From: Symsagittifera roscoffensis
Lineage: Eukaryota; Xenacoelomorpha; Acoela; Convolutidae
NCBI RefSeq assembly: GCF_963678635.1
Contig: NC_087066.1
Span: forward strand, 42,441,777-42,501,776
Length of the DNA: 60,000 bases
Reading direction: 5' to 3'
The notes beneath the pieces were generated by a model, which ran no database searches, was not told where the DNA came from, and worked only from the letters and a program-made list of their open reading frames with translations. Position 1 is the stretch's first letter, and every line of letters begins with the position of its first letter. Positions 1 through 10,677 of this stretch are shown here, piece by piece. The position numbers and the translations under genes are program-made.

Positions 1-631
1 TCCAAACGCTCCCAACACATTATGAAAACCCTCTAGAGAAACTTTTTGGGCAGCTTACTGGCCAAAACCCACCAAAATGCAGTTTTTTCGGCAGTTTTTT
101 TATCTAATATTTCCAAATTTTTTGGCCTGGTTTTTAGTTTTAGAATAGCACTGGAAATATATTTTTTGGTTAATATGCACTGTCCAACATGAAATTCTCT
201 CACCCCCAGCCCGCGCAACAAAAACTTTATTCCACGCTGTTTCAAACTCTACCTCGCTTGCACCCTAATTTTAGTTACGACCACTGAAAGTGGGGAGGAA
301 CATTGTATTCAATGTTTTTAGTTTTTTTTTACATTGAGGTTTAGGCATAAAATAAGGTAACACACAAAATTTTCGTACGAGCTCGAGTGATATACAATAT
401 TGAAATCTTGACAGTTTTGCTTCGAACCTTATTAAAAAAATTTCCGCAGTGTAGAGATAAACCGTTTTAATTTTTGATTTTGGTCTATTTCGAGCAACTA
501 AAGCGAGCGCGCAGGCTTCTATTACTTAGAAAAGACACGAAAATTAGTTTTGATCCAGCATTTTGGTTTTTGTAGCTTCCTTTTGCGTCTTGTTGAGAAA
601 AAAATCTGGAAAATATTTTAAAATTATTTAC
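1..631. other. Flanking AT-rich DNA, no gene seen
   Basis: Left flank of the Polinton. It is AT-rich with scattered homopolymers. Short open frames here have no recognisable domain or codon structure. Stretches around 60-130 resemble the T-rich interior of the MITE copies at 39953-40966, but I cannot define ends. Confidence 0.6.
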
Positions 632-637
632 AACATT
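632..637. repeat. Left 6-bp target-site duplication of the Polinton
   Basis: AACATT immediately precedes the terminal AGTAGTATTG of the left inverted repeat. The same six bases in the same orientation follow the right inverted repeat at 18777-18782. Six-base duplications are the known hallmark of Polinton integration. Confidence 0.9.
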
Positions 638-883
638 AGTAGTATTGTATCGTGTCCCGGATCCTAAGGGGTGGGGGGTCCTTCCTAAGGGGGGGGGGGG
701 GGGTCCTCACGTAAAGCAAAATCCTAGAAAAGGGGTCCTTAATTTTTTGGAGGACCCCTATCCTAGGATTTTGTAAATGATCGCAAGTTCCCACCCCTAA
801 AGTAAAAGACCCCCTCCTTAGGATCTTGTTAAGCTGAGCTCAACAACCGGGGACACGATACAATAATTCCTTCTAATTCCTTT
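638..883 (+). repeat. Left terminal inverted repeat of the Polinton
   Basis: About 245 bp that match the reverse complement of 18532-18776 with indels in poly-G/poly-C tracts. The repeat is itself internally palindromic: ATTGTATCGTGTCCC near its outer edge (644-658) recurs inverted at 853-867, and CAAAATCCTAG / CTAGGATTTTG arms flank a central GGTCC...GGACC palindrome. Similarity between the two ends fades after about 883. Confidence 0.9.
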
Positions 884-1282
884 TAAAGCGGTCCCTTTTC
901 CCGCAATAATTAAAATTAATCGTCCTAATTCCTGAACTTTTTTTCGTCCTAGTTTCATATGGATATCATTTCCTGGCTTTTTTTCTTTTCGTCAAAGATT
1001 TGTCATGCTAGTAAAGTTTGTTATTGAAACGAGCCTAAGGATTTCACACATTTGTTTGAATTAACACTTGGTTTGCGTCAACTAGTTTATTTGCCTGAAG
1101 CTATTTATAATAAAACAGTGATTGAGCTCAATACGAGTATTTTTTAAGTTGTAAATTGGTAAAAACCAAAACATATACAAGTCGAAGTATGAAAAGGAGT
1201 AAAAATCATCTAAAAATATATGTTTCAGAATTTAAAGTTTATTGTTTTGGTTTTCATTGCGCTGTTTTTTAGGTGGTCGTTC
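884..1282. other. Noncoding stretch inside Polinton, left end
   Basis: About 400 bp between the left inverted repeat and the polB stop. It is AT-rich with no supported gene. It presumably holds the polB 3' UTR and poly(A) signal; AATAAA-like strings are present near 1110 on either strand but none can be assigned. Confidence 0.5.
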
Positions 1283-1746
1283 TTATGAAGCTTCAGATAA
1301 AATAAATGGGTTACTTATAGGGGGATGTTCATGGATTCGGCTACTAGAAGCTTCTTCTTCTTGCAGCTCTGTTTCTGAGTAGGACCGCTGTAAAAATCCC
1401 CAATCTGGAAGTTGAAAATCGGGAGAACTGTTATCAGTTTCATTGTATGAGTTGGCCCACTCGGTGTCCATGTAAATGTCTTCTAGAAGAGCATTTTCTT
1501 CAGCGGCTTTATGGCCAAAGGGCACTGCCGAAATTCCGTCGAAAAGTAGAAAACGTTTTGAGCCGAATGGTGATAACGCAAGTTTGTTTTGTTTCACTGT
1601 CATATTGGTGTGACCTTTCGAAACTATATTATAGTTGTACACTCTCATTGTTTTTCCAGTGAATAATGTGTCCCTGAAGGTTTGGTGGATCAGTTCTCTC
1701 TGTGCACTCCGTTTAATTCCTTTGGTACTCAATTTTTGGGTGCCTT

Positions 1747-2074
1747 CTAAACAGAAGCAAATCTTTTATTCTTTTCTACAACGCAGGGGATAGTTTCATT
1801 TCACTTCAGCAACTTAGTTTATACGGAACAAAATTTCATTCGTTTTACCAAAAAAGAGCTGAAGACTCTAAATTATGATTAAAAAAAGAGGAAAAGAGAG
1901 GGAATATGTTGTCAGATAAATCAACGTTTAGGCAATATTGTATAATGTTGCCTAAATCAGCTAAATGCCCATAGTTTAATGCAAATATTAAGGGGGTTAG
2001 GGGGGTTGGTAGTGGTAATTTTGTTCTGTAAAAGGTAGGAATGGGGGTGGAAGGGTTGCTTAAATTTTATTTAC
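1747..2074 (-). other. Spliceosomal intron in Polinton polB (328 bp)
   Basis: Minus-strand donor TATG|GTAAAT and acceptor TCTGTTTAG|AAGG. Splicing links the segment ending SVVLY to the conserved PolB C-terminus in frame (phase 1). The interval is stop-rich and AT-rich, and contains a G-rich stretch near 1990-2050 on the plus strand. Confidence 0.72.
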
Positions 2075-4663
2075 CATAAAGGACGACCGAATATAGTTTC
2101 GGTTTTAGGGCGATGGATTCTCTGATCGGCTTTCCACCAGTCTCGTCTTTGAACTTCAGCACAACTTTCTTGTTGGTATCCTCGAACAGGAAATGGTCCT
2201 CATTGTAATTTGAAAAGTCGAAATCAGCTTTTATTTTCTCCAAGTCTCGGTAAACGTCATCAGTTTTTATGGCATAAATAAAACTATCCGTGTCGGAGTA
2301 AAGTAGTTCCAAGTTTAGATTTGGTTTCATTTTTTGATAATGAAACTGAAACATGAAACGCTTGGCGAGGTCTAGTATGGTTGCACCAACTATCATAGGT
2401 TTGTCCCACAATATTTTTGTTACTGAAAAGCTGATTGTGGCTAATTGATCGTCAATGATTTGAAAGCTTTTCATAGTGCTCAGAGCTGTTTTTTGTAAAA
2501 GTTCTCTCTCATTCCTTACAATCTCCAGCTTCTTTCTTCCTAACTTAGACTCCATTGTCTTACCGAAAGCTGAATTAACAATTAGCTTGTAGAAGTTCTC
2601 CTGGAATTTATTTACCGCGGCTTTTCGTAGGCGGGTGTTGAGGTCGACAAAGGGTGCCATCCAGTGACTTTGGCGGAACTGAAGAACTTTTCCTAGGTGA
2701 GTTATTTTCATTCCTAGCTCATGGTACAATTTTAGGGTAAGGTAGTGCAAAACATAACTTTCTTTAGGATGCAAGGCCTGTAGAAGCTTTGGCACTTTTG
2801 GCAGGGTGGTGATTCCCAATTTTCCCAACATGTCGACTTGCTCGTTGCTCATTGCACTGATGTCCACTACTTCACGAGAGGGGGCAAGGGGTAATCAGCA
2901 AAGAAGTCGTGAAGCTCTTCGGGTATGGTTAAATTGACTTCAACTATATAACCCCACTCTGAGGTTTCGCTGGTGAGCAGTATGTCTGCCAGACTTTTTT
3001 CAACTATTGAAAAATCGTTTAAGGGCAAAGGGCAGTGTTTCATTATCCCCCCGTAAAAATTGTTTGCATCAATATTGAAGATGTAGCTTGATGGTTCTGA
3101 GAGCGAAAAGTTGTCGAGGTATTTAATGTTTGCTTTGTAAAATCGGCGCGCGTAAACCGACGACATGCCTCCTCGTATCATTCGCTGCACAAGGTCTAGA
3201 TGTTCACGGTCCGTTAAGAGTTTCTGTTCGGGCTTACAAACTTTTAGAAAGGCGTCCCCGGAAAGGTTACTTGCCGTGAAGTAACAGGCGCAATCCAGCC
3301 CGTATGTTTGATAGCAAACTTCACGAAAAGCTTCGAAAACGGAAGCAAGCAATAGCACATCTGTAGTCAAGTACAAGTCGTGGTAATCACCAAGTGAGCC
3401 ACACTTCAGTTCGGTGAAAACTTTAAGGGCATGATTGTACTCGCTTCTTGAAACACTCACATCCCCTCCTGGTAGACTATTTTTCCACATTGCTCGTGGG
3501 GGAAGGCGAGTTTCTCGGAATTTTTCAAATGAGTTGAAGTATGAGTAGGGGTAATGCCCTTTCTGTTTCAACATAGTGACTTTTTCACGTGAGTGGCCGA
3601 GTTTTTCAAAATAGTTCTCCAGCAGAAAAAACTTTTCGTTGGGCAAATTATCGACAAATTTTGCCAATGATGCTAGCATGAACCTATACGAATCGATGAG
3701 TCTCAGATTTTCGTAGAGTTTTTTGATTTTTCCGTTTTTATGTAGGGTAAGGTAGTGCCAGTGTACGTTTTTATGTAGACTGAGATTGTCAAGGATATAT
3801 ATTTTTCTTCAGATGCGGGTATTAAGGAAAAAGTGTTTTCCGAATCGCTTTTTGCTGGCGCTTTGATTATAAAGTGTACATCATAATTTGACAAATTATG
3901 AGCTACCACTGGAATGTAATTTGTTGTTTTTCTATTAACGTTACACTCATTGTGTGCCCAACCCAGGAACTTGTTGGTGTAATGGCAATGATCAAGTACC
4001 ACTTGATCATTGTCGGAAAAATCATTCTCGCATATCCAACAAATTGTAGCATCTTCCCGTTCCTGGTCTGTTATACCAGTGAAAGTGTAATATTTCCTTT
4101 TTTCTACGTAAATTTGTCTCGCTAATGATTCAAGGGAGCTAATTAGCTCTTCCATCACATTCGGTCCTCTTTTAAGCTCAAACTTTAACAGGTCTTTTTT
4201 CCCAATTTCGATTACTGCTAACGCGTAGCCGCACGGTTGATGGATTTCAATTGTTTGCGTGCTAGATTTTTGCGGATCAGGTTGCGGTCCGTATACTGGT
4301 AAGAGCAGTGACTCCAAGTCAAAGTAGATTACTCTGGGTACGTACCAACGAGCTGTTAAGTTTTTGAACTTGTAGTCATCTTTTCCCGGCTTGGGCATTG
4401 TTATGACGACATCTTCGTCTTGGTAGCACAGTTCTTGATGTCTTCTCAGAGTTTCGAATAAAGCGCATGTGTGGAAACATTTGCGGCAAATCTCAGATTG
4501 AAATCGGTGCACTTTGTGCCGCACGTACTCGACCAGTTTCTGGAGATCATTTATCAACACATAGTGATATTTTGATCCATCTGTCAGCAGCAACAAGTCC
4601 ACAATCAGGCTAGTAGTGAATCTGATCGATACTCTTATGGGCAAAAATTTGCCATCGTTGTAC

Positions 4664-4762
4664 CTGAACAGAAAAATAATTTTTATACCTATGTTTGGAA
4701 TAGGTGAAGAACATTAATGAAGGATTTTTGAGATTTTTAGAAGGCAATTAGAATTTGCTTAC
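4664..4762 (-). other. Spliceosomal intron in Polinton polB (99 bp)
   Basis: On the minus strand the donor is CCG|GTAAGC and the acceptor is TTCTGTTCAG|GTAC. Removing it joins the conserved NVFR and YNDGKF segments in frame (phase 2). No open frame crosses the interval, which is AT-rich. Confidence 0.8.
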
Positions 4763-5796
4763 CGGAAGACGTTGATTTGACAATTGTTCAACTTTTCAAA
4801 TCTGTCCATATCCATCAGACCCATTGGCATTTCGTATTCCCCATTGATTTTCACATTTCCTTCTTTGTCGAGATCGTAGGTTGAAACTTTTTTTTCTCCA
4901 GCCACTGTCTAGATGTGGGGTAGAGGGCCGGCTCATTCACATTGTGATATGCGGCAACAAAGCAGTAGAGAAAGCAACGGTCATCATCTTTAGTGTTGAT
5001 ATTTGTGAGCAGAGTAGATGCTGCGCTGAGTGCATCAGGTAGCTCGAGGTAGGATACTGCTCCTATTGGTGAGAAGGCCGCGAAACTGATTTGCAATTTT
5101 TCAATTCTGTCAATAATCCATCCGCTACCATGAGAAGAGAACGAATTGACTTGGCATATGTTCAATTAGTTCCAAGAATTGATCCCCAGCTATTCCCTCG
5201 AAGTACACTGTCAATGTCTTAGTGTTCAGAAACAGCATGGTCATTTCGAAGTTTCCACTGTCCCCGTCTTGCACAGTGGGAATTTTGATCATTCCTACTT
5301 CCACGTGGAATTGCACTTTGTTCGGACCCTCTTTGACCCTTTCCAGTATGAGAGCATCTATTTCCTCCTTGTTTTGCATCATGACTTGAAGCAAATCCAT
5401 TTCTTTTTCACCAACTTTGAGATCGTATCGACGCAATTTGCCTCTGAAAGCGCTTTCCGTTGGGGCAGCGGAAGACGTCGTCTCAATGCCGTCCCAAACT
5501 GGCAATGCGTGCTTCTTCAGCAAGTGTTGTCCATAGCTTTCCGCGGTGAGAAATATTGTATGGCAATAGATACAATGACTAATGGAAGTCATGTCATGTA
5601 CCAGCTCGACGTGCTCTCGGGCTTCCGACAAACTCTCGAATGATTCGAGACACTCATCGCAAACAGTTTGAGGAGGAGGGGGAGTAAGGATCTTGTGAAC
5701 TTTTTGCTCATGTCTTCTCAAGTTTCTTTTAGAGCTCAGTATTTTTCCGCACTGCTGGCAAGGAACAGGTGTCGCGATAGAAGTAGAGTTCGGCAT

Positions 5797-7694
5797 TATT
5801 TGTTGAAGTTACTGAAGTAATTCAGGAAAATTTCAAGAAGTAAAACTGGTTATGAAAAAGCAAAAGCGAGAAGTGACTAGCACTAAAAACTTTGCGGGTA
5901 AGGGCAAGTAGAAGCCATTAACGAGAGTTATACTTCGCCGTCTCGACAATAAGTACTTTCCTTTCCAAAAACAGGGTTTATTACAGCTTTAAGCTCCATA
6001 TGTCTCATCACTCTGTTCAAGTGCAAGCTGTTCTTTTGCTGTTAATTTTAAGGGTTAGCGATAAATTTTTCAAGTTTTGGCATTTTTTAGGGGACTGGTT
6101 TAGACTTTCAATTAACATTTCAGCACTAAATTACAAAATTTAAAGCTTAGAATGATTCAAATAGAGCCTAAAACTTTTTCTGACTAATTTGAACCGTGAA
6201 ACAGTAATTTCCTAATGATTTCAAGCCCACTTCTTGGTTTGCGTAAATAGGTATAATAAAAAGTAGAAACATGAAATAAAAGTATTCAGAAAGTAAAGCC
6301 CTTAACTATCTAATTAAGTTGAAATAAAATAGTAAACTTAAAAAATGAAAATTTTGCAAATTTGATACCTTGATAGTTACCGATGCATGATAAGCATAGA
6401 TTGTCATTTGAATGTGTAAAAGATATCGGAATCAAAGTTTCCTTCATGTCATTCAGTGTCCCGTGAAACATTTCATATCATGTCTTTTGAAATATTAAGG
6501 CATGGCCGTTTGGTTTAAGGTGCAATAGCTAACCCGGCGTTGCTCGTCGCTACGCTTCTCGGGAACGCCTCCCGTTCTGTAATTTCAAGTGAAAAAAAAA
6601 TTTTTTTTTCAAAATAAAGGAAAACCTCAAACTTTTTTTGTTGTGAAAAATGGAAAAGTACTATTTAAAAAAGTGTTTTTTAAATCTATCAACAAAAAAA
6701 CCAGTAAGTTTTATGGGATCTCGAGCACAGTTCTACTGGTCGTGTTCGAAACTTAAAAAACATAATTTTTTAACTTTTTTTTTCTTTCATTTTTAGCTTG
6801 AATTATTCGTTCTCATTTTAAATTCAAGTGAATGTGGTTTGAAATTTTTAGGAGCTATCTAATACGTAATTAGGACAAGAGTAGAAATTAAAAAACATTT
6901 ATAGCCCAATCAATGAGAGTAGACGCTTAAAAAATTGTGATTTTCTGAGAAAATCTGATTTTTATGAAAATATTTAAAAAAAAATTGGGAAAAATTTTTT
7001 TTTCTCTCCAAATCCATTGAAACTACCCTCAATCATTTTGCCATGAATTTCTGAGCAGGGTTAAGGGTCATGTTCTTTTTTCGAAAAAAAAAACATAAAT
7101 TTTCATTTTTTCACATTTTTACCAAAAAATTGTCAGTTTTACACCCAAAACATGTATATAAAAGTAATATAATGCAGATTTATGGCTTAAAACACTCTCT
7201 ATTACTTTGCGTAAGACCTGGCTAACCCCACCGGGCAAAAAGTATGATGAGAGAGAGAGAATAGAGTGTTTGATAAAAAAAAAGCCAAATAAATATGGTT
7301 GGACTACCAACAAGAAAGTGTTGGACCCTTACATATTTACCTTTCTTTTGAAAAGAAAGCAATATCCCGAAAAGGATATTCCAAAAGGGGTTCACTGCTG
7401 AGCAAGTGTATTTATCTCTCTCTCTCTCTCTCTCTCGTTCTTTCTCAACAACAATTTTAGCGAAAAATTATTCTCGATTTGTGATATTTTTCTAGTTTTT
7501 AAAGTTTTTCTCTAACATTTTGCTGAAAATTTTACAGGGCAAATTTTAATTGATCTATTAAGCAAAATAAAAAACTGAGACAAAAAATATACACACAGTA
7601 ATGTTAAAACAGCTTAAAACTCTAATCAAACAAAAATGAAAATATAAAACCTTGGAATAATATTTTAAACAAAGGAAAGTTTTTGTATAAGTTA
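5797..7694. other. 1.9-kb noncoding region of the Polinton
   Basis: AT-rich DNA with long A and T runs. It contains one copy of a 112-bp inverted repeat (6463-6574) and two dinucleotide tracts: (GA)n near 7250-7262 and (CT)n at about 7417-7436. No protein-coding segment can be supported on either strand. It should contain the polB promoter at its left edge. Confidence 0.55.
6463..6574 (+). repeat. Internal inverted repeat, left copy
   Basis: About 112 bp matching the reverse complement of 10029-10139. A GC-rich 48-bp core beginning AGCTAACCCGGCG differs at only one position between the copies, in otherwise AT-rich DNA. The pair brackets about 3.5 kb that contains the only plus-strand genes of the element. 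Confidence 0.88.
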
Positions 7695-8339
7695 TTAGAA
7701 CTCTCGAAACTGTAGTTTTCTCTTTTTTGGCGCATAGCAAGCTACATTTGGAGGGGTGCCCTGAATGAGATCTGGGGTCACTAGATCAATTGTCTCCGCA
7801 CTCGATGAAACCCGAGCATCCGAATAGGAAGTTGATTGTTCTGGAGTTGAAACTGCTCCCCTAACAAACGACTCGGGAGACATTGCTGTCGGAATATCCC
7901 AGTACGCTTCGCGCTCTGCATAATCACGAATACATTCCTCCTGATTTTCATACAACGGTATTGACTCGCAGTCATACGCGAAGAGAATTTTTCTTGGAGA
8001 CTGCTCGAGCGAGGTTGTATCGTTTATCTCCGTCTTTTCTAATGCCGGATAGCGCTCGTGAATAGTGCAACTCTCGTACATTCGTTTTCGATTCTGTCGA
8101 AGAAGATCGATGTGATCAAGGAGGTAGTTCGGTAGCATGATATGACTTTTTGTAGTCCATTCCTCGTTTTGATTCTCGTCGTTTTTTCGGGGAGCCAAGT
8201 CATTGAACGGACTTGCTGTAGACGGAGAGACTCTCTCTTTCTGTTGATGGATGACTGCAATCGACTCTCTCGTGTTTGTTTGGTAGATAATTGTTCTTTC
8301 TCGATCAGACACTGAGATTATTTGTAAAGGACTAGTCAT
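7695..8339 (-). CDS. Unknown Polinton protein with SIM-like motif and basic C-terminus
   Basis: A 214-residue intact frame starting at ATG. I do not recognise a domain. The middle is acidic and the C-terminus is basic (PKKRKLQF at residues about 205-212), which looks like a nuclear localisation signal. ETIDLVTPD near residue 183 resembles a SUMO-interacting motif. It lies between the two arms of the internal inverted repeat, diverging from the plus-strand gene at 8954. Low hydrophobicity and many Ser/Thr/Glu suggest a largely disordered nuclear protein. Function is not inferred beyond that. Confidence 0.6.
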   Translation of the reverse strand: MTSPLQIISVSDRERTIIYQTNTRESIAVIHQQKERVSPSTASPFNDLAPRKNDENQNEEWTTKSHIMLPNYLLDHIDLLRQNRKRMYESCTIHERYPALEKTEINDTTSLEQSPRKILFAYDCESIPLYENQEECIRDYAEREAYWDIPTAMSPESFVRGAVSTPEQSTSYSDARVSSSAETIDLVTPDLIQGTPPNVACYAPKKRKLQFREF

Positions 8340-8953
8340 GACTTGAAGAGGTTTGAAGTTTTGTTAAAATAAAATGACTGAACTACCGAAATGAAATTGA
8401 GAGAATGAAAAGTATGAAAAGTTTATTAATGAGAATGAGATCAGGAAAGGGGTGGCATGGTTCAATTAGGTCAAAGCTAATAACTTTTTAGGTGAGGCTA
8501 TCAAATTTCATGCATGACGCCTGAGGTCATGTTAGGAATGAATGTGAAAACCCGATTTTTTAGATTTATGTAATAGCTTTATTATAGTGGCTACGGGCGA
8601 AAGCACTCAAAATCAAGTTTTCATGATAGTTTGCCAGACCTTCTTTGTCATGCTGTTAGAAATTCATTACCATGATTCATAACAGTCATTAAAATAACCG
8701 TCACAATAAAAAACACTAGAAGACTTTTAGAGTATAGCCGGGGGAAAAAGTAACTAAATACCCATATAAAAAGAGGTTTATCGTTAAAGAAATTATATCC
8801 TTGGTGATTAAGTTTTATCAATATGGCTTAGGGCGCTCGTAAACGTTATTACCTAAATTTTTACTTTGGGAGCGCATGATCTGTCTCGTATACTGTGATC
8901 AGTCATTCTTCAACGTTCCACACTAAAAATCAGTTGATTGTTATTCATTTATA
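8340..8953. other. Divergent intergenic region
   Basis: 614 bp between a minus-strand gene starting at 8339 and a plus-strand gene starting at 8954, so it should hold two outward promoters. Sequence is AT-rich. I cannot point to a specific promoter element. Confidence 0.45.
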
Positions 8954-9313
8954 ATGTTCGCTTCTCTTGAAACGGATGTTGACTGTTTCGATGATTTTAG
9001 GGATATATCTACGAATTATAAACGTTTAGTTAGAGTTGGTGCAAAGACATTTGCACAGACCGGTACTTACATAACTATCAAATTGTACAAAAAAGACGAA
9101 GAGGGAACTTTCAAGTATCGACAAGGAATAACTTTGTCAACTGGTGAATTCGAGTCCTTGGCGGACAATTATACAAAAATCAAAAGATTGACGAAAGCAA
9201 AAAACTGCGACGTGACTGATAAACTTAGAAAAAACGAAACAAATTCCAACAAATCTTCATGCTCTGAAAAGGAATGCGAAAGTGAAAACGATGATAACTG
9301 TCGGGTTGTGTAA
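8954..9313 (+). CDS. PC4-like (transcription coactivator p15) ssDNA-binding protein
   Basis: 119 residues from ATG. Residues about 30-75 follow the PC4/SUB1 pattern: a beta strand (YITIKLYKKD), an acidic turn (EEGTFKYRQ), the GITL strand, then an amphipathic helix (EFESLADNYTKIK). The C-terminal third is a charged, Ser/Asn/Glu-rich tail. PC4 family proteins bind single-stranded DNA and RNA polymerase II machinery, so a role in element transcription or replication is plausible. It is the first gene of the plus-strand block and sits between the arms of an internal inverted repeat. The match is from pattern only; sequence identity to PC4 is modest. Confidence 0.55.
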   Translation: MFASLETDVDCFDDFRDISTNYKRLVRVGAKTFAQTGTYITIKLYKKDEEGTFKYRQGITLSTGEFESLADNYTKIKRLTKAKNCDVTDKLRKNETNSNKSSCSEKECESENDDNCRVV

Positions 9314-9350
9314 CATTATCAACTCGTTATTCTATTGAAACTTCAAAGCA

Positions 9351-9977
9351 ATGGTAGAAGCAATGTATGAGCAATCCCCTGATTATTTCAAACAGTTCCG
9401 TAAAAATTACAAATTTTTCATCCTGGATCATGAACCCAACTTTTCAGGCTTCGCTTCAAAAGCAAATTTTGCGGTATCCTCCCATTCGAATAAATTAGAT
9501 TTTTGCAATCATTCGATTGACAACGAAAAACATTATCATGTGCTGGTCGAATTCACAAAAGAGTCTACCAATTGACTTAACAAGATGACTTCAAAAGCCT
9601 TCGTTGTTCCTTGTCTTCTCTCTACATTCAAATATTTATTTTTGGGTTGCTCCAACTATGAATTGTCTAGCCCTCTGATGGAAAAACTGAAAAATGCTGT
9701 GAATTATAACTCCATCAACAACTTAGATGTTAGTGCTGTTCGAGTTCGCAGACGATTGCCTCAAGTTTGCTTCGGCTCGCAGACTAAATCTGTTCAAACT
9801 CAAACTGACCTGATTACTAACGTAACAATTGAACGCTTTACTAATATTTTGAATGGTGAAAATGCTGCTGAGTTTTCAAAAATAATTGACATAATTTTAA
9901 GTGGGTATGGTTGTATGGAAATTGATTCAAACACTTTGTTTGTGAAATTTATCATGGAGAAGAAATTCAAGTTTTAA
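9351..9977 (+). pseudogene. Unknown protein with HYH motif, split by an in-frame TGA
   Basis: One reading frame runs from ATG 9351 to the stop ending at 9977, interrupted once by TGA at 9573-9575. The first part (74 codons) ends just after KHYHVLVEF, which matches the H-hydrophobic-H (HUH) signature of rolling-circle nickases. The second part includes YLFLGCSNYEL and a C-terminal helical region. HUH proteins nick and rejoin single-stranded DNA. No separate nickase tyrosine motif is certain, so this is only a suggestion. It may be one gene with a nonsense change, a readthrough gene, or two small genes. The next ATG lies 10 bases after the TGA. Confidence 0.4.
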
Positions 9978-10028
9978 ATATTGGTTTTCTTTCGCTCTCT
10001 TGTATATCAAAAAATGTTACTACACATG

Positions 10029-10139
10029 CGGGAGGCGTTCCCGAGGAGCGTAGCGACGAGCAACGCCGGGTTAGCTCTTGCCTGCTAAACCAAATGGCAA
10101 TATTTCGAAGGACTTGATATGAAACTTTTCGCGGTTCAC
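10029..10139 (-). repeat. Internal inverted repeat, right copy
   Basis: Reverse-complement partner of 6463-6574. The GC-rich core starts CGGGAGGCG and ends at the GTTAGCT segment. It follows the stop codon of the plus-strand block (9977) and lies before the end of the minus-strand protease gene (10233). Confidence 0.88.
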
Positions 10140-10232
10140 ATAAACTTGCAGAAAAAAAACTTTGTTGTTAATAAGAATGAATTGAAAAAAAAAACGAATA
10201 TATAAATTTTACAAAAACATCAATAAATTAAT

Positions 10233-10670
10233 TTAGAATAACATATGTTTGGCAAATCTTATCAAATCATAATCATTAAGTTTGAAAACTATTGGAAATT
10301 TGTTTGTAATTATAATATGAGCAACATAAATACAAAAAAGTCCGCATAACACTGAATCAGCTGATTGTATTGGTTTTTTCATCAGTAGTTGATTTCCCTC
10401 GTGAATTGTACGTCGCATATTCTTGTACACGACGGGATAGTCACATAATCGTTTACCTAGAGGATCTGCGAACAATATCTGTCCTCCAGCTTGAGCAAAA
10501 AGCAACCAATGCGTTCCAGGTTGATCCGATGGTGAGGCATTTATAATCATGAACGTATTATCGTTTTTCAGTACTGAAGAGCATGGAAAATCTGCCGGAA
10601 AAATACCTCTAAAGCAATATTTCAAATGTTTACAACGGTTAATAATTTCTACTAGTTGAAGTTTATCCAT
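10233..10670 (-). CDS. Adenain-like cysteine protease (capsid maturation)
   Basis: 145 residues, intact, ATG start. The adenovirus-type catalytic set is visible in order: His54 in THWLLF, Asp69 in FADPLG, Gln102 in PIQS and Cys109 in LCGLFCIY. Length is near that of Polinton adenain homologues, though shorter than adenoviral adenain. It would cleave capsid precursors during virion maturation. Its ATG lies 7 bases past the end of the capsid gene, as expected for a co-expressed morphogenesis block. Confidence 0.92.
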   Translation of the reverse strand: MDKLQLVEIINRCKHLKYCFRGIFPADFPCSSVLKNDNTFMIINASPSDQPGTHWLLFAQAGGQILFADPLGKRLCDYPVVYKNMRRTIHEGNQLLMKKPIQSADSVLCGLFCIYVAHIIITNKFPIVFKLNDYDLIRFAKHMLF

Positions 10671-10677
10671 GTCTATC

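Larger units (their letters stand above)
1283..5796 (-). pseudogene. Protein-primed DNA polymerase B (pPolB) of the Polinton, two introns, frameshifted
   Basis: This replicates the element's DNA. Reading 5796 down: two C2H2-like zinc motifs at the N-terminus (CQQCGK and following), the Polinton N-terminal region, a CX2C...DHCHY zinc insertion typical of Polinton PolB, exonuclease motif FDLES (about 4310-4320) and NLSNYD, palm motif A (NIDANNFYGG, Asp at 3068-3070), motif B (NSAFGKTMES) and motif C (YSDTDS, about 2286-2294), then the conserved C-terminal tail (KLALSPFGSKR) in 1283-1746. All polymerase aspartates are kept. Breaks: frameshifts near 5160, 4888-4895 (T8 run), about 3740 and about 2880. 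Two GT-AG introns (4664-4762 and 1747-2074) join conserved protein segments in frame. The C-terminal acidic/serine-rich tail after about residue 80 of the last exon is unusual. Family assignment is secure; intactness is not. Confidence 0.93.
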
